DNA from: JAZGDL01 sp036477795
Lineage (GTDB): Bacteria > Planctomycetota > Phycisphaerae > UBA1845
Reading direction: 5' to 3'
Assembly: GCA_036477795.1 (NCBI GenBank)
Contig: JAZGDL010000491.1
Coordinates: 1 to 9,341, forward strand
DNA length: 9,341 bases
Shown: one piece after another, positions 1 to 6,350 of the stretch
How positions within the stretch are numbered: position 1 is the stretch's first letter
Layout of the letters: each line of letters begins with the position of its first letter
Notes under the pieces: generated by a model
Told to the model about the DNA's origin: nothing
The model's database searches: none
What the model saw: the letters and a program-made list of their open reading frames with translations, nothing else
Made by a program: the position numbers and the translations under genes

Positions 1-1
1 C

Positions 2-100
2 GAAGCACCGCCATTCGGACGGCCCGCGATCCCTCTCCGCGATAACACCGCCCCCGACCAATCCAACCGGAATGATCCTGAAAACTCGGACAACGGGTAA
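2..100 (+). CDS. C-terminal end of an upstream gene (partial, uncertain)
   Basis: A reading frame is open from the left edge and stops with TAA at 98-100. It gives about 32 residues rich in proline, asparagine and aspartate, ending NDPENSDNG, which looks like a disordered polar tail. The stop lies 7 nt before the ATG at 108, the spacing expected of two genes in one operon, and this is the main reason to believe it. A rival frame stops at 43-45 and cannot be excluded. Too little is present to suggest a function. Confidence 0.35.
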   Translation, partial: EAPPFGRPAIPLRDNTAPDQSNRNDPENSDNG

Positions 101-107
101 CAAACCC

Positions 108-1388
108 ATGAGACGGACCACCAATAACCCCTACCCAGCACACGTGATTCACCCAAGCTCACGGGTTGCAACCCGTGGGCCTTCAGCACTCACCCATAAC
201 CTCACATCCACTCTGATCATCTGGACTCTGCTGACCGGCTGTCAAACCCAGCCGCACGAAAAGAACCGCGCCCGAGCCGAACAGAACTGGTCGCGCCTGC
301 GAAGCGAAATGAAATACCGCCTGGCCACCCAACAGATCGAAGCCGGTCGCATAGACGAAGCTGTAATGACTTTGCAGCAGGCGATTGAACTCCACCCCGA
401 CAACGCGGCTTTGCAGCGCCTGATGGCCCTCTGCAAAACGGAGCAGGGTGACATGCCCGCCGCCACCGCCGCCGCCGACCGGGCCGCGGCACTGGGCGAC
501 GAATCCGCCGACCTGGCCTACATCAAGGGCCTCATCGCCGAGCAGCAACGCCGTCACGAACAAGCCCTCCTGCACTACAACCAGGCCGCCGCCCGTGATC
601 CCCAAAACGTCGATTACTTTCTAGCCGTCGTCGAGTCGCTCGTCACCCTCGATCGCCCCGCCCAGGCAAGACAATTCCTCGACGATCGCATCGACGACTT
701 TGGACGCGATGCCCGGCTACTGCTCCTGCGCGCCGGCGTCTGTGCCTTGGTCGGTGATTTGCAGCAAGTGGCAGATGACTACGACGAGCTGATCGTGGTC
801 ATGCACGACTCCCCATGGGTCGCGCAGCAGTACGGCCTGGTGCTCCTGCAACTCAACCGCTACGAAGAAGCTTTAGCCGTCCTGCTCCCACTGCTCGGGA
901 CCGCTCCCTTCGCCCGCTGGGACGAGATTCCCATCTCGTTCCTACCCGCGCCGGTAGGGCGGGCTCCGCCCGCCGACTCGCCGTCGCCCGCCGTGGTCCG
1001 CGCCGTCGCCACCTGCTACCTCCGCATGGACCAGCCGCACCAGGTCCCGCCCCTGGTCAACAGCCATCTGAGACGAAACCCAAATGACGCCCGCGCCTGG
1101 TGGCTGCTGGCTGAAGCCTCCGCCCGCCTATCCGATTGGCCCGTGGTCCGCCGTTGCTTGCGCAGTGGCCGCCGCCTGAACCCGGATCGCCCCGAATGGA
1201 AACTGCTGCACGCCTACTTGAGCTTCAGGCAAGGCGACACCACCACCGCCGCCGAAATCCTCGAATCCGCTCTCAGTCAGCACCCCGACCATAAGCCCGC
1301 CCTATCCTTCCTCGGCGAAATCCGGGACGGACAAGGCATTCCAACTACCGACACTAACGACGAGACCGATAGAAACGGCTCGCAGTAG
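108..1388 (+). CDS. TPR-repeat lipoprotein with repeat-derived in-frame insertions
   Basis: The product has 426 residues from the ATG at 108. I prefer this start to the ATG at 72 because the probable upstream gene ends at 100; neither start has a clear ribosome-binding site. The N-terminus is basic (MRRTT), followed by a polar stretch and then a hydrophobic segment ending in the lipobox LLTGC, with Cys45 as the predicted lipidation site. The mature protein would be membrane-anchored and exposed to the periplasm. From about residue 65 onward, helix-turn-helix units of TPR type recur, for example around IDEAVMTLQQAIELHPDN and NRYEEALAVLLPLL. TPR arrays bind other proteins, and the partner here is unknown. 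Two segments break the pattern. Residues around 19-25 come from an 18-bp palindrome, and residues about 268-290 (RWDEIPISFLP and what follows) come from a hairpin repeat with a sister copy at 1440-1474. The family call is secure, the role unknown. Confidence 0.8.
   Translation: MRRTTNNPYPAHVIHPSSRVATRGPSALTHNLTSTLIIWTLLTGCQTQPHEKNRARAEQNWSRLRSEMKYRLATQQIEAGRIDEAVMTLQQAIELHPDNAALQRLMALCKTEQGDMPAATAAADRAAALGDESADLAYIKGLIAEQQRRHEQALLHYNQAAARDPQNVDYFLAVVESLVTLDRPAQARQFLDDRIDDFGRDARLLLLRAGVCALVGDLQQVADDYDELIVVMHDSPWVAQQYGLVLLQLNRYEEALAVLLPLLGTAPFARWDEIPISFLPAPVGRAPPADSPSPAVVRAVATCYLRMDQPHQVPPLVNSHLRRNPNDARAWWLLAEASARLSDWPVVRRCLRSGRRLNPDRPEWKLLHAYLSFRQGDTTTAAEILESALSQHPDHKPALSFLGEIRDGQGIPTTDTNDETDRNGSQ
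160..177. repeat. 18-bp perfect palindrome inside the lipoprotein gene
   Basis: CACGGGTTGCAACCCGTG equals its own reverse complement, and partial symmetry continues outside it. It lies in frame between the basic N-terminus and the hydrophobic core of the lipoprotein signal peptide, and adds residues of the type SRVATRG. It resembles the short REP-like palindromes elsewhere in this window, but no second copy of this one is visible here. Confidence 0.6.
913..976 (+). repeat. REP-like hairpin module inserted in frame in the TPR gene
   Basis: Three small hairpins lie end to end: a stem around GGGACGAGA/TCTCGTTCC, then CCTACC/GGTAGG around CGCGCC, then GGCGGG/CCCGCC. The first 35 bases (913-947) match the non-coding stretch 1440-1474 with only two differences. 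The encoded peptide is proline-rich and does not fit a TPR helix. The adjoining segments AVLLPLLGTAPF and AVVRAVATCYLRM read as parts of TPR helices on either side. Confidence 0.7.
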
Positions 1389-1412
1389 CTCGCTGTTTGG
1401 CGGACGAAGCCG

Positions 1413-1600
1413 GCGCCACCCACAAGGGGTGGCGCTACACCCGCTGGGACGAGATTCCTATCTCGTCCCTACCCACGCAGGAATCCCTTCCTGCGCTGGG
1501 TGGCCCACCTCGTTTCGAGGTGGGGGATAAGATGATCCGCGCGCCAACGTCGGCCCCTGTCGTATCATCCAGCCCCCACCTTCAGAGAAGGCGGGGCACC
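1413..1600. repeat. Array of hairpin repeats (REP-like) after the TPR gene
   Basis: The roughly 360-nt gap after the lipoprotein gene is mostly consecutive inverted repeats. At 1413-1438 is a 26-bp unit (GCGCCACCC/GGGTGGCGC stem) that recurs perfectly at 9205-9230 (inverted) and 9242-9267. At 1446-1469 a 9-bp perfect stem repeats the module found inside the TPR gene. At 1471-1501 is an imperfect stem around GCAGGAA/TTCCTGC. At 1504-1524 CCCACCTCG and CGAGGTGGG pair perfectly around TTT. At 1574-1596 CCCCACCTTC pairs with GAAGGCGGGG with one mismatch. None has the T-run of an intrinsic terminator. An open reading frame crosses this array but consists only of repeat sequence. Confidence 0.75.
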
Positions 1601-1670
1601 CCCTCCCGGCGCCGCCACGCAAGGTCTCCAACCGATTCCAATGTGCTGCGGAAGGAGAATTACCAGGGTG

Positions 1671-1697
1671 TTGTGCCTCCCGATTTGGAACTATAAT
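1671..1697 (+). promoter_or_regulatory. Probable sigma70-type promoter of the small protein gene
   Basis: A perfect -10 box TATAAT sits at 1692-1697, conspicuous in GC-rich DNA. The best upstream partner is TTGTGC at 1671-1676 with a 15-nt spacer, shorter than the preferred 17, so the -35 assignment is weak. Transcription from about 1704 would give a leader of roughly 47 nt before the start at 1751. Confidence 0.45.
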
Positions 1698-1750
1698 AGG
1701 CTTGATCTCAACGATGCACGGTGGGGCCGCAATGAACGGAGGCTGACCCA

Positions 1751-2002
1751 TTGAACGCGACGGACGTGCGTCCCGGCATGAAGATTCGAGTCACCCAGCG
1801 CATTGAACGTCGCCGGGGCCCCTGGGACACCCAGACTGTCGGCACCATCCTCTCGGCGGAGCCGAAAGCCACCGGCTCCTGGTTCGCACACGGCAAGAAC
1901 GGCAAATACTGGCTCGTTCGGCTCGAGCTCCAAAAGGACGACGGCGAGATTACAACCCTGACGCTTGACCGAAACACGCGGATCATGGTCCTCGACGGAT
2001 GA
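1751..2002 (+). CDS. Small conserved-looking basic protein of unknown function
   Basis: The product has 83 residues and starts with TTG, chosen because GGAGG at 1738-1742 lies 8 nt upstream and because a perfect TATAAT box precedes it. There is no signal peptide or membrane segment, so the protein should be cytoplasmic. The sequence alternates short hydrophobic strands with charged turns: PGMKIRVTQRIERRRG, VGTILSAEP, WFAHGKNGKYWLVRLELQ, EITTLTLDRNTRIMVLD. This suggests a small all-beta (SH3-like) barrel. The fold is an inference from the pattern, and I do not recognise a named family. A promoter of its own and 179 nt of separation from the sigma factor gene suggest an independent transcription unit, though read-through is possible. 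Confidence 0.65.
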   Translation: MNATDVRPGMKIRVTQRIERRRGPWDTQTVGTILSAEPKATGSWFAHGKNGKYWLVRLELQKDDGEITTLTLDRNTRIMVLDG

Positions 2003-2080
2003 GGTGGCGCAGGTGTTCGACGACCTTGAGAGGGTTGTCCCTGCGAGGGCATGGCTTCGGCGACGTAAAGTAGTGTCAAC

Positions 2081-2109
2081 TTGGCGAAAGAGGCACGAGG
2101 CCCTAGAAT
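2081..2109 (+). promoter_or_regulatory. Putative sigma70-type promoter for the sigma factor-kinase pair
   Basis: TTGGCG at 2081-2086 and TAGAAT at 2104-2109 are separated by an ideal 17 nt. They match the -35 and -10 consensus at 4/6 and 5/6. The leader to the start codon at 2182 would be about 66 nt. A small dyad, ACGTG at 2118-2122 with CACGT at 2129-2133, lies just past the predicted start point and could be an operator, but it is short. Confidence 0.4.
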
Positions 2110-2181
2110 CCCTTGAAACGTGCGTGACCACGTCGCCGTTGATCCGGAAGATACCCCGGTACACTGCCATCAGAGGCTGCT

Positions 2182-2790
2182 ATGGAATCCTCTTTGCTAC
2201 TCCCGCTTCTCATGAGCCGTGCTCAGGGCCTTCGCTCCTACGTCGAGGCGAAGATCCCTTCCAGGATGAGACGCGTTGTGTCCGCAGACGATGTCCTGCA
2301 GGATATCTGGATCACGGTCATTTGCGGCGCCTCAGATATCACCTCAACCGGATCGGAGGAGTTCGATCCCTGGCTAACCCGGATTGCCCAGCGAAGGATT
2401 GCCGACGCCATCCGAAGAGCAGGAGCTATGAAACGAGGTGGAAGTGATGTGATAGTGCACGAACGATGGCAGAGTACCTCTTTCGTTGATCTTTTCGCAC
2501 GCGTGTCCAGTCCTCAGGATACCCCGAGCAAAGAGGTGTCCACACGGGAGGCCGTGGACGCAGTACAGATCGCTCTGGCCGCACTACCGGAGAACTATCG
2601 AACGGCCATTACGCTGCGTTACGTCGAGGGTCGCTCGCACGACCAGATTGCCAAAGCGATGCGCAAGAGTCGGTCGGCGGTCAACAGCTTGCTATTTCGC
2701 GGAATGCGGAAGCTGAAAGAACTGCTGGGATCGGCCGGACGGTTCTTTAGTGACAACGGAACATGCGACGTGCCAGGTCGCGCGACGTAG
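2182..2790 (+). CDS. ECF-type RNA polymerase sigma factor
   Basis: The product has 202 residues. The ATG has AGAGG at 2172-2176 with a 5-nt gap. Sigma region 2 lies at about residues 14-80, with the core-binding segment ADDVLQDIWITV and the promoter-melting helix FDPWLTRIAQRRIADAIRR. Region 4 lies at about 128-182: LPENYRTAITLRYVEGRSHDQIA, then the helix-turn-helix reader MRKSRSAVNSLLFRGMRKL. Regions 1.2 and 3 are absent, as in ECF factors, and the length is usual. The linker between the domains (80-127) is rather long. A Ser/Thr kinase gene follows 48 nt downstream on the same strand. In planctomycetes, ECF factors are often encoded beside such kinases rather than beside an anti-sigma factor, so phosphorylation is the likely control. 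No anti-sigma gene is visible. The family is certain, the target promoters unknown. Confidence 0.9.
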   Translation: MESSLLLPLLMSRAQGLRSYVEAKIPSRMRRVVSADDVLQDIWITVICGASDITSTGSEEFDPWLTRIAQRRIADAIRRAGAMKRGGSDVIVHERWQSTSFVDLFARVSSPQDTPSKEVSTREAVDAVQIALAALPENYRTAITLRYVEGRSHDQIAKAMRKSRSAVNSLLFRGMRKLKELLGSAGRFFSDNGTCDVPGRAT

Positions 2791-2838
2791 GAATCCACCG
2801 ACGAATAGAGCATCCTGGAAACACCCAGGGACGTGCGT

Positions 2839-4935
2839 ATGAAGAAGGTTAAGGCAGATCAGATCAACGAACAACTCGCAGAAGAGTTGTTGGCGCAGGG
2901 CGTCGGAAGTGAAGCGCGCTCCGGTGGCGTCGCAGGGAGCAACTCCGGCTTGACGCCGAAGCCTGGGAATCGCCTGCAAGCGCCGGATGAGGTCGACGCC
3001 TCAGATCAGGAGGCAAAGCCGAGGGCAGCCTCGCTCACCCATAGGCCGCGTTCCAACAGCGCGTGTGAAGAAGATTGGGCGTTTTTTCGTGAGGCGCTAC
3101 CCGAGTACGATGTGAAGGAGCGCATTCATTACGGTGGACAGGGTGTCGTGTACAGGGCCGTCCACCGCGCAGCGAAGCGCCCCGTTGCCATCAAGGTGCT
3201 TCTCGACGGCCCGCTCGCGTCGGAACGCCAACGTCAGCGCCTGGCGCGCGAGATGGAGCTGGTTGCGCGCCTTCAGCATCCCGACATCGTGACGCTGTAC
3301 GAGGCCGGTGAAGTCCGCGGACGCCCGTTTCTGGTGATGGAGTTCGTCGACGGTCTGCCGATCGGCGACTATGTATTGCTGAATGACCTCTCCGTGCGCC
3401 AAATTGTGCAGCTCTTTGCACGAGTGTGTCGCGCCGTGAGTAGCGCACATGAATCCGGGGTCATTCACCGAGACATTAAGCCGGCCAATATCCTGGTTGA
3501 TGCAGATGGAAAGCCGTCCGTGCTGGACTTCGGACTGGGCAGAGACGTTTCCGGGGACGACGACGCAAAGAACGTGCAGGCGATTTCACAGACGGGGCAG
3601 GTGGTGGGTACTCTCCCATATCTGAGCCCCGAGCAGGCTAGCGGTATGAGCAAGGCAATCGACCTCCGCTCCGACATCTACTCGCTGGGCGTCCTGCTCT
3701 TCGAGCTTATCACGGGCCGTTTCCCGTATCCGATGGACGGAAGTCCCGATGCGGTTCGCGACAACATCGTATCGCGGGAACCGATCCCCCTGAGAAAAGC
3801 GCTTGGGCGCAATACGTGTGATCGGCCGGGCGCTCTGAGCGACGTCAACGACGATCTTGAGAAGATCGTCTTGAAGGCGTTGGAGAAGCAAAAGGAACGT
3901 CGATACCATTCCGCAGCTTCGTTTGCCGACGATTTGGATCGCTACTTGGCCGGAGACGCGGTCGAGGCGAAGTCGGCGAGCAGCTTCTACGTCTTCCGGA
4001 AAAGCATCCGGAGACTCCGATTGCCGATAGCGGTTGGAATGGTCATAGCAGTGGTCGCGACTGCCGCGACGGTTTTCGTGGCCGCGGAACGCATCAGGAC
4101 GAAAACGGTTGCCGAACTCGCCGAGAGCGGCCTCCAAATGGGCGGGCTCATCCGGCTCGGGAGCGCGCGCCAAGGTGAAGGGCAGTTGGACCAGGCGATC
4201 GCGCTATTCGAGTCAGCGATCGAGGTTGGCAAGACCGTCCCGCGCGATGACCCGGTTGTCTTGCGTTATCGTTATGGGGCCATTCATAGGTTGGCGGAGC
4301 TATACTTCGAAACTGGCGATCCAGAGAAAGCCGAACGCTATGTGAAAGCGGGAATTGACCTTGCTGCTGATGTTGTCAGCGAGGACCCCCGCAGTCTTGA
4401 GTGGCTGCGCTTGCTCGGATTCTCCTACCGGCTGGCAGGGCGCAGAGCATACGCTAGCGATAACTGGGAGGAAGCGCTGGTGGCGTATGACAAGGGAGCA
4501 TCAATCCGGGCGGACTTGCTCGCGCTCTATCCCGACAATCGATCACTCAAGTCAGAGTTGGCATCAATGCTCGCTCTGCGAGGCCAGTCCCTTCGCAAAC
4601 TCCGGCGATACGACGAGGCACTCAAGGACCTTGAGAGGGCTTACGACATCCACCGGGAGCTTGCTCAGCTCGAGCCGGAAGTCGTCGACCATCTCGTCGA
4701 ACTGAGCCGAACCGAGCTACGTATCGGCATCCTCTACCTGTGTCGGAAAACCGAGGCAGATGACCAAGCGGCCGCAGGATGGTTGAAGCTCGCTGCCCAT
4801 CGCCTGATCGCGTTGCAGGATTCGGGAGAATCAAAGACCCAAGAATGGCGCATTGGCGAGATTCTCGAGAGCATCGGCAAAAACCAAGAACTCGTCCGCG
4901 GGCGTGCTGAACGGCGATCGAAACGCTCGGATTAG
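2839..4935 (+). CDS. Membrane-anchored Ser/Thr protein kinase with TPR-like sensor domain
   Basis: The product has 698 residues from the ATG at 2839, which has AGGGA 7 nt upstream; a GTG at 2833 is too close to that site. Residues 1-78 form a polar, probably flexible leader. The kinase domain spans about 91-370: a glycine loop reading HYGGQGVVY, Lys119 in VAIKVL, the catalytic loop HRDIKPANIL (His210, Asp212, Asn217), DFG at 230-232, SPE at 263-265, and LRSDIYSLGVLLFELITG. All catalytic residues are present, so it should be active, but the first glycine of GxGxxG is His97. One membrane helix follows at about 394-415 after a basic stretch (RKSIRRLR). The remaining 280 residues hold TPR-like helical repeats (QLDQAIALFESAIEVG, GDPEKAERYVKAGIDLA, RYDEALKDLERAYDIH) and would face the periplasm. 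This is the planctomycete Hanks-kinase/TPR layout. It probably senses an envelope signal and acts on the sigma factor encoded just upstream. The stop overlaps that of the converging gene. Confidence 0.9.
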   Translation: MKKVKADQINEQLAEELLAQGVGSEARSGGVAGSNSGLTPKPGNRLQAPDEVDASDQEAKPRAASLTHRPRSNSACEEDWAFFREALPEYDVKERIHYGGQGVVYRAVHRAAKRPVAIKVLLDGPLASERQRQRLAREMELVARLQHPDIVTLYEAGEVRGRPFLVMEFVDGLPIGDYVLLNDLSVRQIVQLFARVCRAVSSAHESGVIHRDIKPANILVDADGKPSVLDFGLGRDVSGDDDAKNVQAISQTGQVVGTLPYLSPEQASGMSKAIDLRSDIYSLGVLLFELITGRFPYPMDGSPDAVRDNIVSREPIPLRKALGRNTCDRPGALSDVNDDLEKIVLKALEKQKERRYHSAASFADDLDRYLAGDAVEAKSASSFYVFRKSIRRLRLPIAVGMVIAVVATAATVFVAAERIRTKTVAELAESGLQMGGLIRLGSARQGEGQLDQAIALFESAIEVGKTVPRDDPVVLRYRYGAIHRLAELYFETGDPEKAERYVKAGIDLAADVVSEDPRSLEWLRLLGFSYRLAGRRAYASDNWEEALVAYDKGASIRADLLALYPDNRSLKSELASMLALRGQSLRKLRRYDEALKDLERAYDIHRELAQLEPEVVDHLVELSRTELRIGILYLCRKTEADDQAAAGWLKLAAHRLIALQDSGESKTQEWRIGEILESIGKNQELVRGRAERRSKRSD

Positions 4936-5507
4936 TCTGGGGGTTCAACGCCATTAGGGGCGTCCACCGGCTCATCGTCGCCCTCCACTAGCAGGATCTC
5001 CTGTTGTGCAAGCGTGAACGAGTAGTCGAGCGCTGCGGTGTTCTCGTATGGCGGCTCGCCGGGTGGGGGTGGGAGACTGTACGCCACACCCTCAAGATCG
5101 TAGTCGAGGTCGTCATCCTGTGGGTCGTCCGCAGTTGCGGTGCTGAGCAGCCACGGGGGGAGGACGAATTCAGATGCTTCGGGGGCTTCAGGGTCGGCGT
5201 GCTTAACCCACCACAGTCCGTCCGTGGTGTCAACGTACGGATAGTCTTCCGTCCATGTTGTGTCGGGTGTGCCGGGCTGCCGAAACTGAGCCGTAGTGAT
5301 CTCCCAGCCGACTTCGTAACCGGCCGAGTCCTCAGCCGTCAGTTCAAGTCTCACGACGAAGACAACCGCGCTCTTGGGATCGGTAGGTGTTTCATGGATG
5401 CGGTATTCAACGGTCTGGTCATCCGGCAGTACCGCGTTGGCAGCGGTATAGGTTGTTCCGACGACTGTGCCCGTGATGAGAACTGTGTACAGAATGTTGG
5501 AGCGCAT
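4932..5507 (-). CDS. Secreted acidic protein of unknown function
   Basis: The product has 191 residues. The start at 5507 is chosen over one 33 nt upstream because GGGAGG lies 7 nt before it. Residues 1-25 form a clear Sec signal peptide, with an uncharged core ILYTVLITGTVVGTTYT and an ANA cleavage motif at 23-25. The mature part has about 166 residues, is strongly acidic and contains no cysteine. Residues 26-90 alternate like beta strands (TVEYRIHET, AVVFVVRLELTAED, YEVGWEITTAQF), followed by aromatic patches (TTDGLWWVKHAD), the acidic run DDPQDDDLDYDLEG, a proline-rich stretch and an acidic tail. I recognise no family. It converges on the kinase gene; the two stops (TAG 4933-4935 and TAA 4932-4934 on the opposite strand) share 3 bases. 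A link with the kinase's extracytoplasmic domain is conceivable but rests on proximity alone. Confidence 0.75.
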   Translation of the reverse strand: MRSNILYTVLITGTVVGTTYTAANAVLPDDQTVEYRIHETPTDPKSAVVFVVRLELTAEDSAGYEVGWEITTAQFRQPGTPDTTWTEDYPYVDTTDGLWWVKHADPEAPEASEFVLPPWLLSTATADDPQDDDLDYDLEGVAYSLPPPPGEPPYENTAALDYSFTLAQQEILLVEGDDEPVDAPNGVEPPD

Positions 5508-5540
5508 GCGTAAACCTCCCTTGCTTTCGAGGCAACGCAT

Positions 5541-6128
5541 GGCACCGGTCGCGCGCAGTACGTTCCGAGCGCTACAGGCCGGATCCGGGTCATGACATCA
5601 CCTCTGCCAGTGCCTCGGTGACGGCACGAACCGCTGCGCGCAGACCAACTCTTCGCCCCCGGATCGATCACAGACTATTTGGGCCTGGAGAACGTAGTTG
5701 GATTGCCGCGGAACGTTGTTACCGAACAACGTGTCGCGCCATCACCTCAAATCACAAACTCTGTAGAGGTGAATAGCGCAAACCGTTCGCCGCGCGCTCA
5801 CAGATTCCTTACGGAAATAGAACTGACCGGCGCTCGAAGGCGCGTCGGCATATGTCCGGGTGCCGTTGGGCCGACACCGCGGCGGTTTGTGTGTCGCGGT
5901 GTATGGCGTTTGTACGGCTTACATCTGGCGCGGCTCAAATAGCTGCCCTTGGATTCCGTAATTCTTGCGAGCGCGCCCGGTACGTTTTGCGCTAATCCAT
6001 CATATCTGGAGCGTGTTGTGCGCCGGCTTCGACTGGCGGAGGTCTGAGCCCCTTGTGTGAGCATAGCCAATGAGTTCAGGACAGCCTGGCGAACACCACC
6101 TGTCGACAACGCAGCGGGTGGCGTACAG
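5541..6128. other. Gene-poor region with several short hairpins
   Basis: The short open frames on both strands lack a ribosome-binding site, a recognisable motif or convincing composition, and I call none of them. Visible structure includes ACGTTGTT-ACCG-AACAACGT at 5713-5732. Three successive hairpins then follow: GCGC/GCGC at 5830-5843, CGGCA/TGCCG at 5846-5865 and ACACCGCG/CGCGGTGT at 5874-5902. These could belong to a structured RNA or be chance in GC-rich DNA. The stretch next to 5507 should contain the promoter of the minus-strand secreted protein gene, but I see no convincing boxes. Confidence 0.4.
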
Positions 6129-6266
6129 CTAGCAGTCTGTCGGACTTTGCGCGGGCATCCTTGTTTTCGGGCGAGTTTCGCCGGTCACCCGATGGAGGGA
6201 TCAACACAAAACCGCGTTTCCGTCGTTCTAACGCGGGTGCGTTTTCCAAGTCCGACAGACTCCTAG
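6129..6266. mobile_element. 138-bp MITE-like element with 19-bp terminal inverted repeats
   Basis: The left end CTAGCAGTCTGTCGGACTT (6129-6147) and the right end AAGTCCGACAGACTCCTAG (6248-6266) are reverse complements at 18 of 19 positions. The outermost CTAG on both sides could be a 4-bp target duplication, in which case the element proper is 6133-6262. The roughly 100-bp interior has no transposase and no convincing reading frame. Short length, near-perfect ends and no coding capacity match a non-autonomous MITE moved by a transposase encoded elsewhere. It lies 84 bp before the zinc-ribbon gene. The element class cannot be fixed from this one copy. Confidence 0.7.
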
Positions 6267-6350
6267 GCGAAGGCTGTCTCGAAAAAGGTGCGGGCTGAAT
6301 TGAGCTTGTCCAACCAGCCGGCGGACCGAAGTGGAGAGACAGTGGCGTGA

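Noticed and set aside
1413..1438. Intrinsic terminator for the TPR gene
   Set aside because: The stem is strong but no T-run follows, and the same unit occurs elsewhere as a mobile-type repeat.
1397..1696. Open reading frame of 99 codons after the TPR gene
   Set aside because: It consists almost entirely of the hairpin repeats, starts without a ribosome-binding site, and its peptide repeats the insert of the TPR gene because the DNA repeat is the same.
1965..2447. 160-codon plus-strand frame overlapping the small protein and the sigma factor
   Set aside because: It overlaps two better-supported genes in another frame, and its composition resembles an out-of-frame translation.
2838..2930. 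Anti-sigma factor in the N-terminal leader of the kinase
   Set aside because: The leader is polar and has no cysteine/histidine zinc motif or helical anti-sigma signature.
5679..5942. 87-codon plus-strand frame in the gene-free region
   Set aside because: No ribosome-binding site, no recognisable motif, and an Arg/Pro-rich composition as expected from random GC-rich DNA.
5798..6109. 103-codon minus-strand frame in the gene-free region
   Set aside because: Low-complexity Arg/Ser/Thr-rich product, no start signal, and it overlaps another equally weak frame.
6075..6283. A second, outer inverted repeat around the MITE-like element (6075-6091 with 6267-6283)
   Set aside because: Only 11 of 17 positions pair, with a core of 8, which is within chance.
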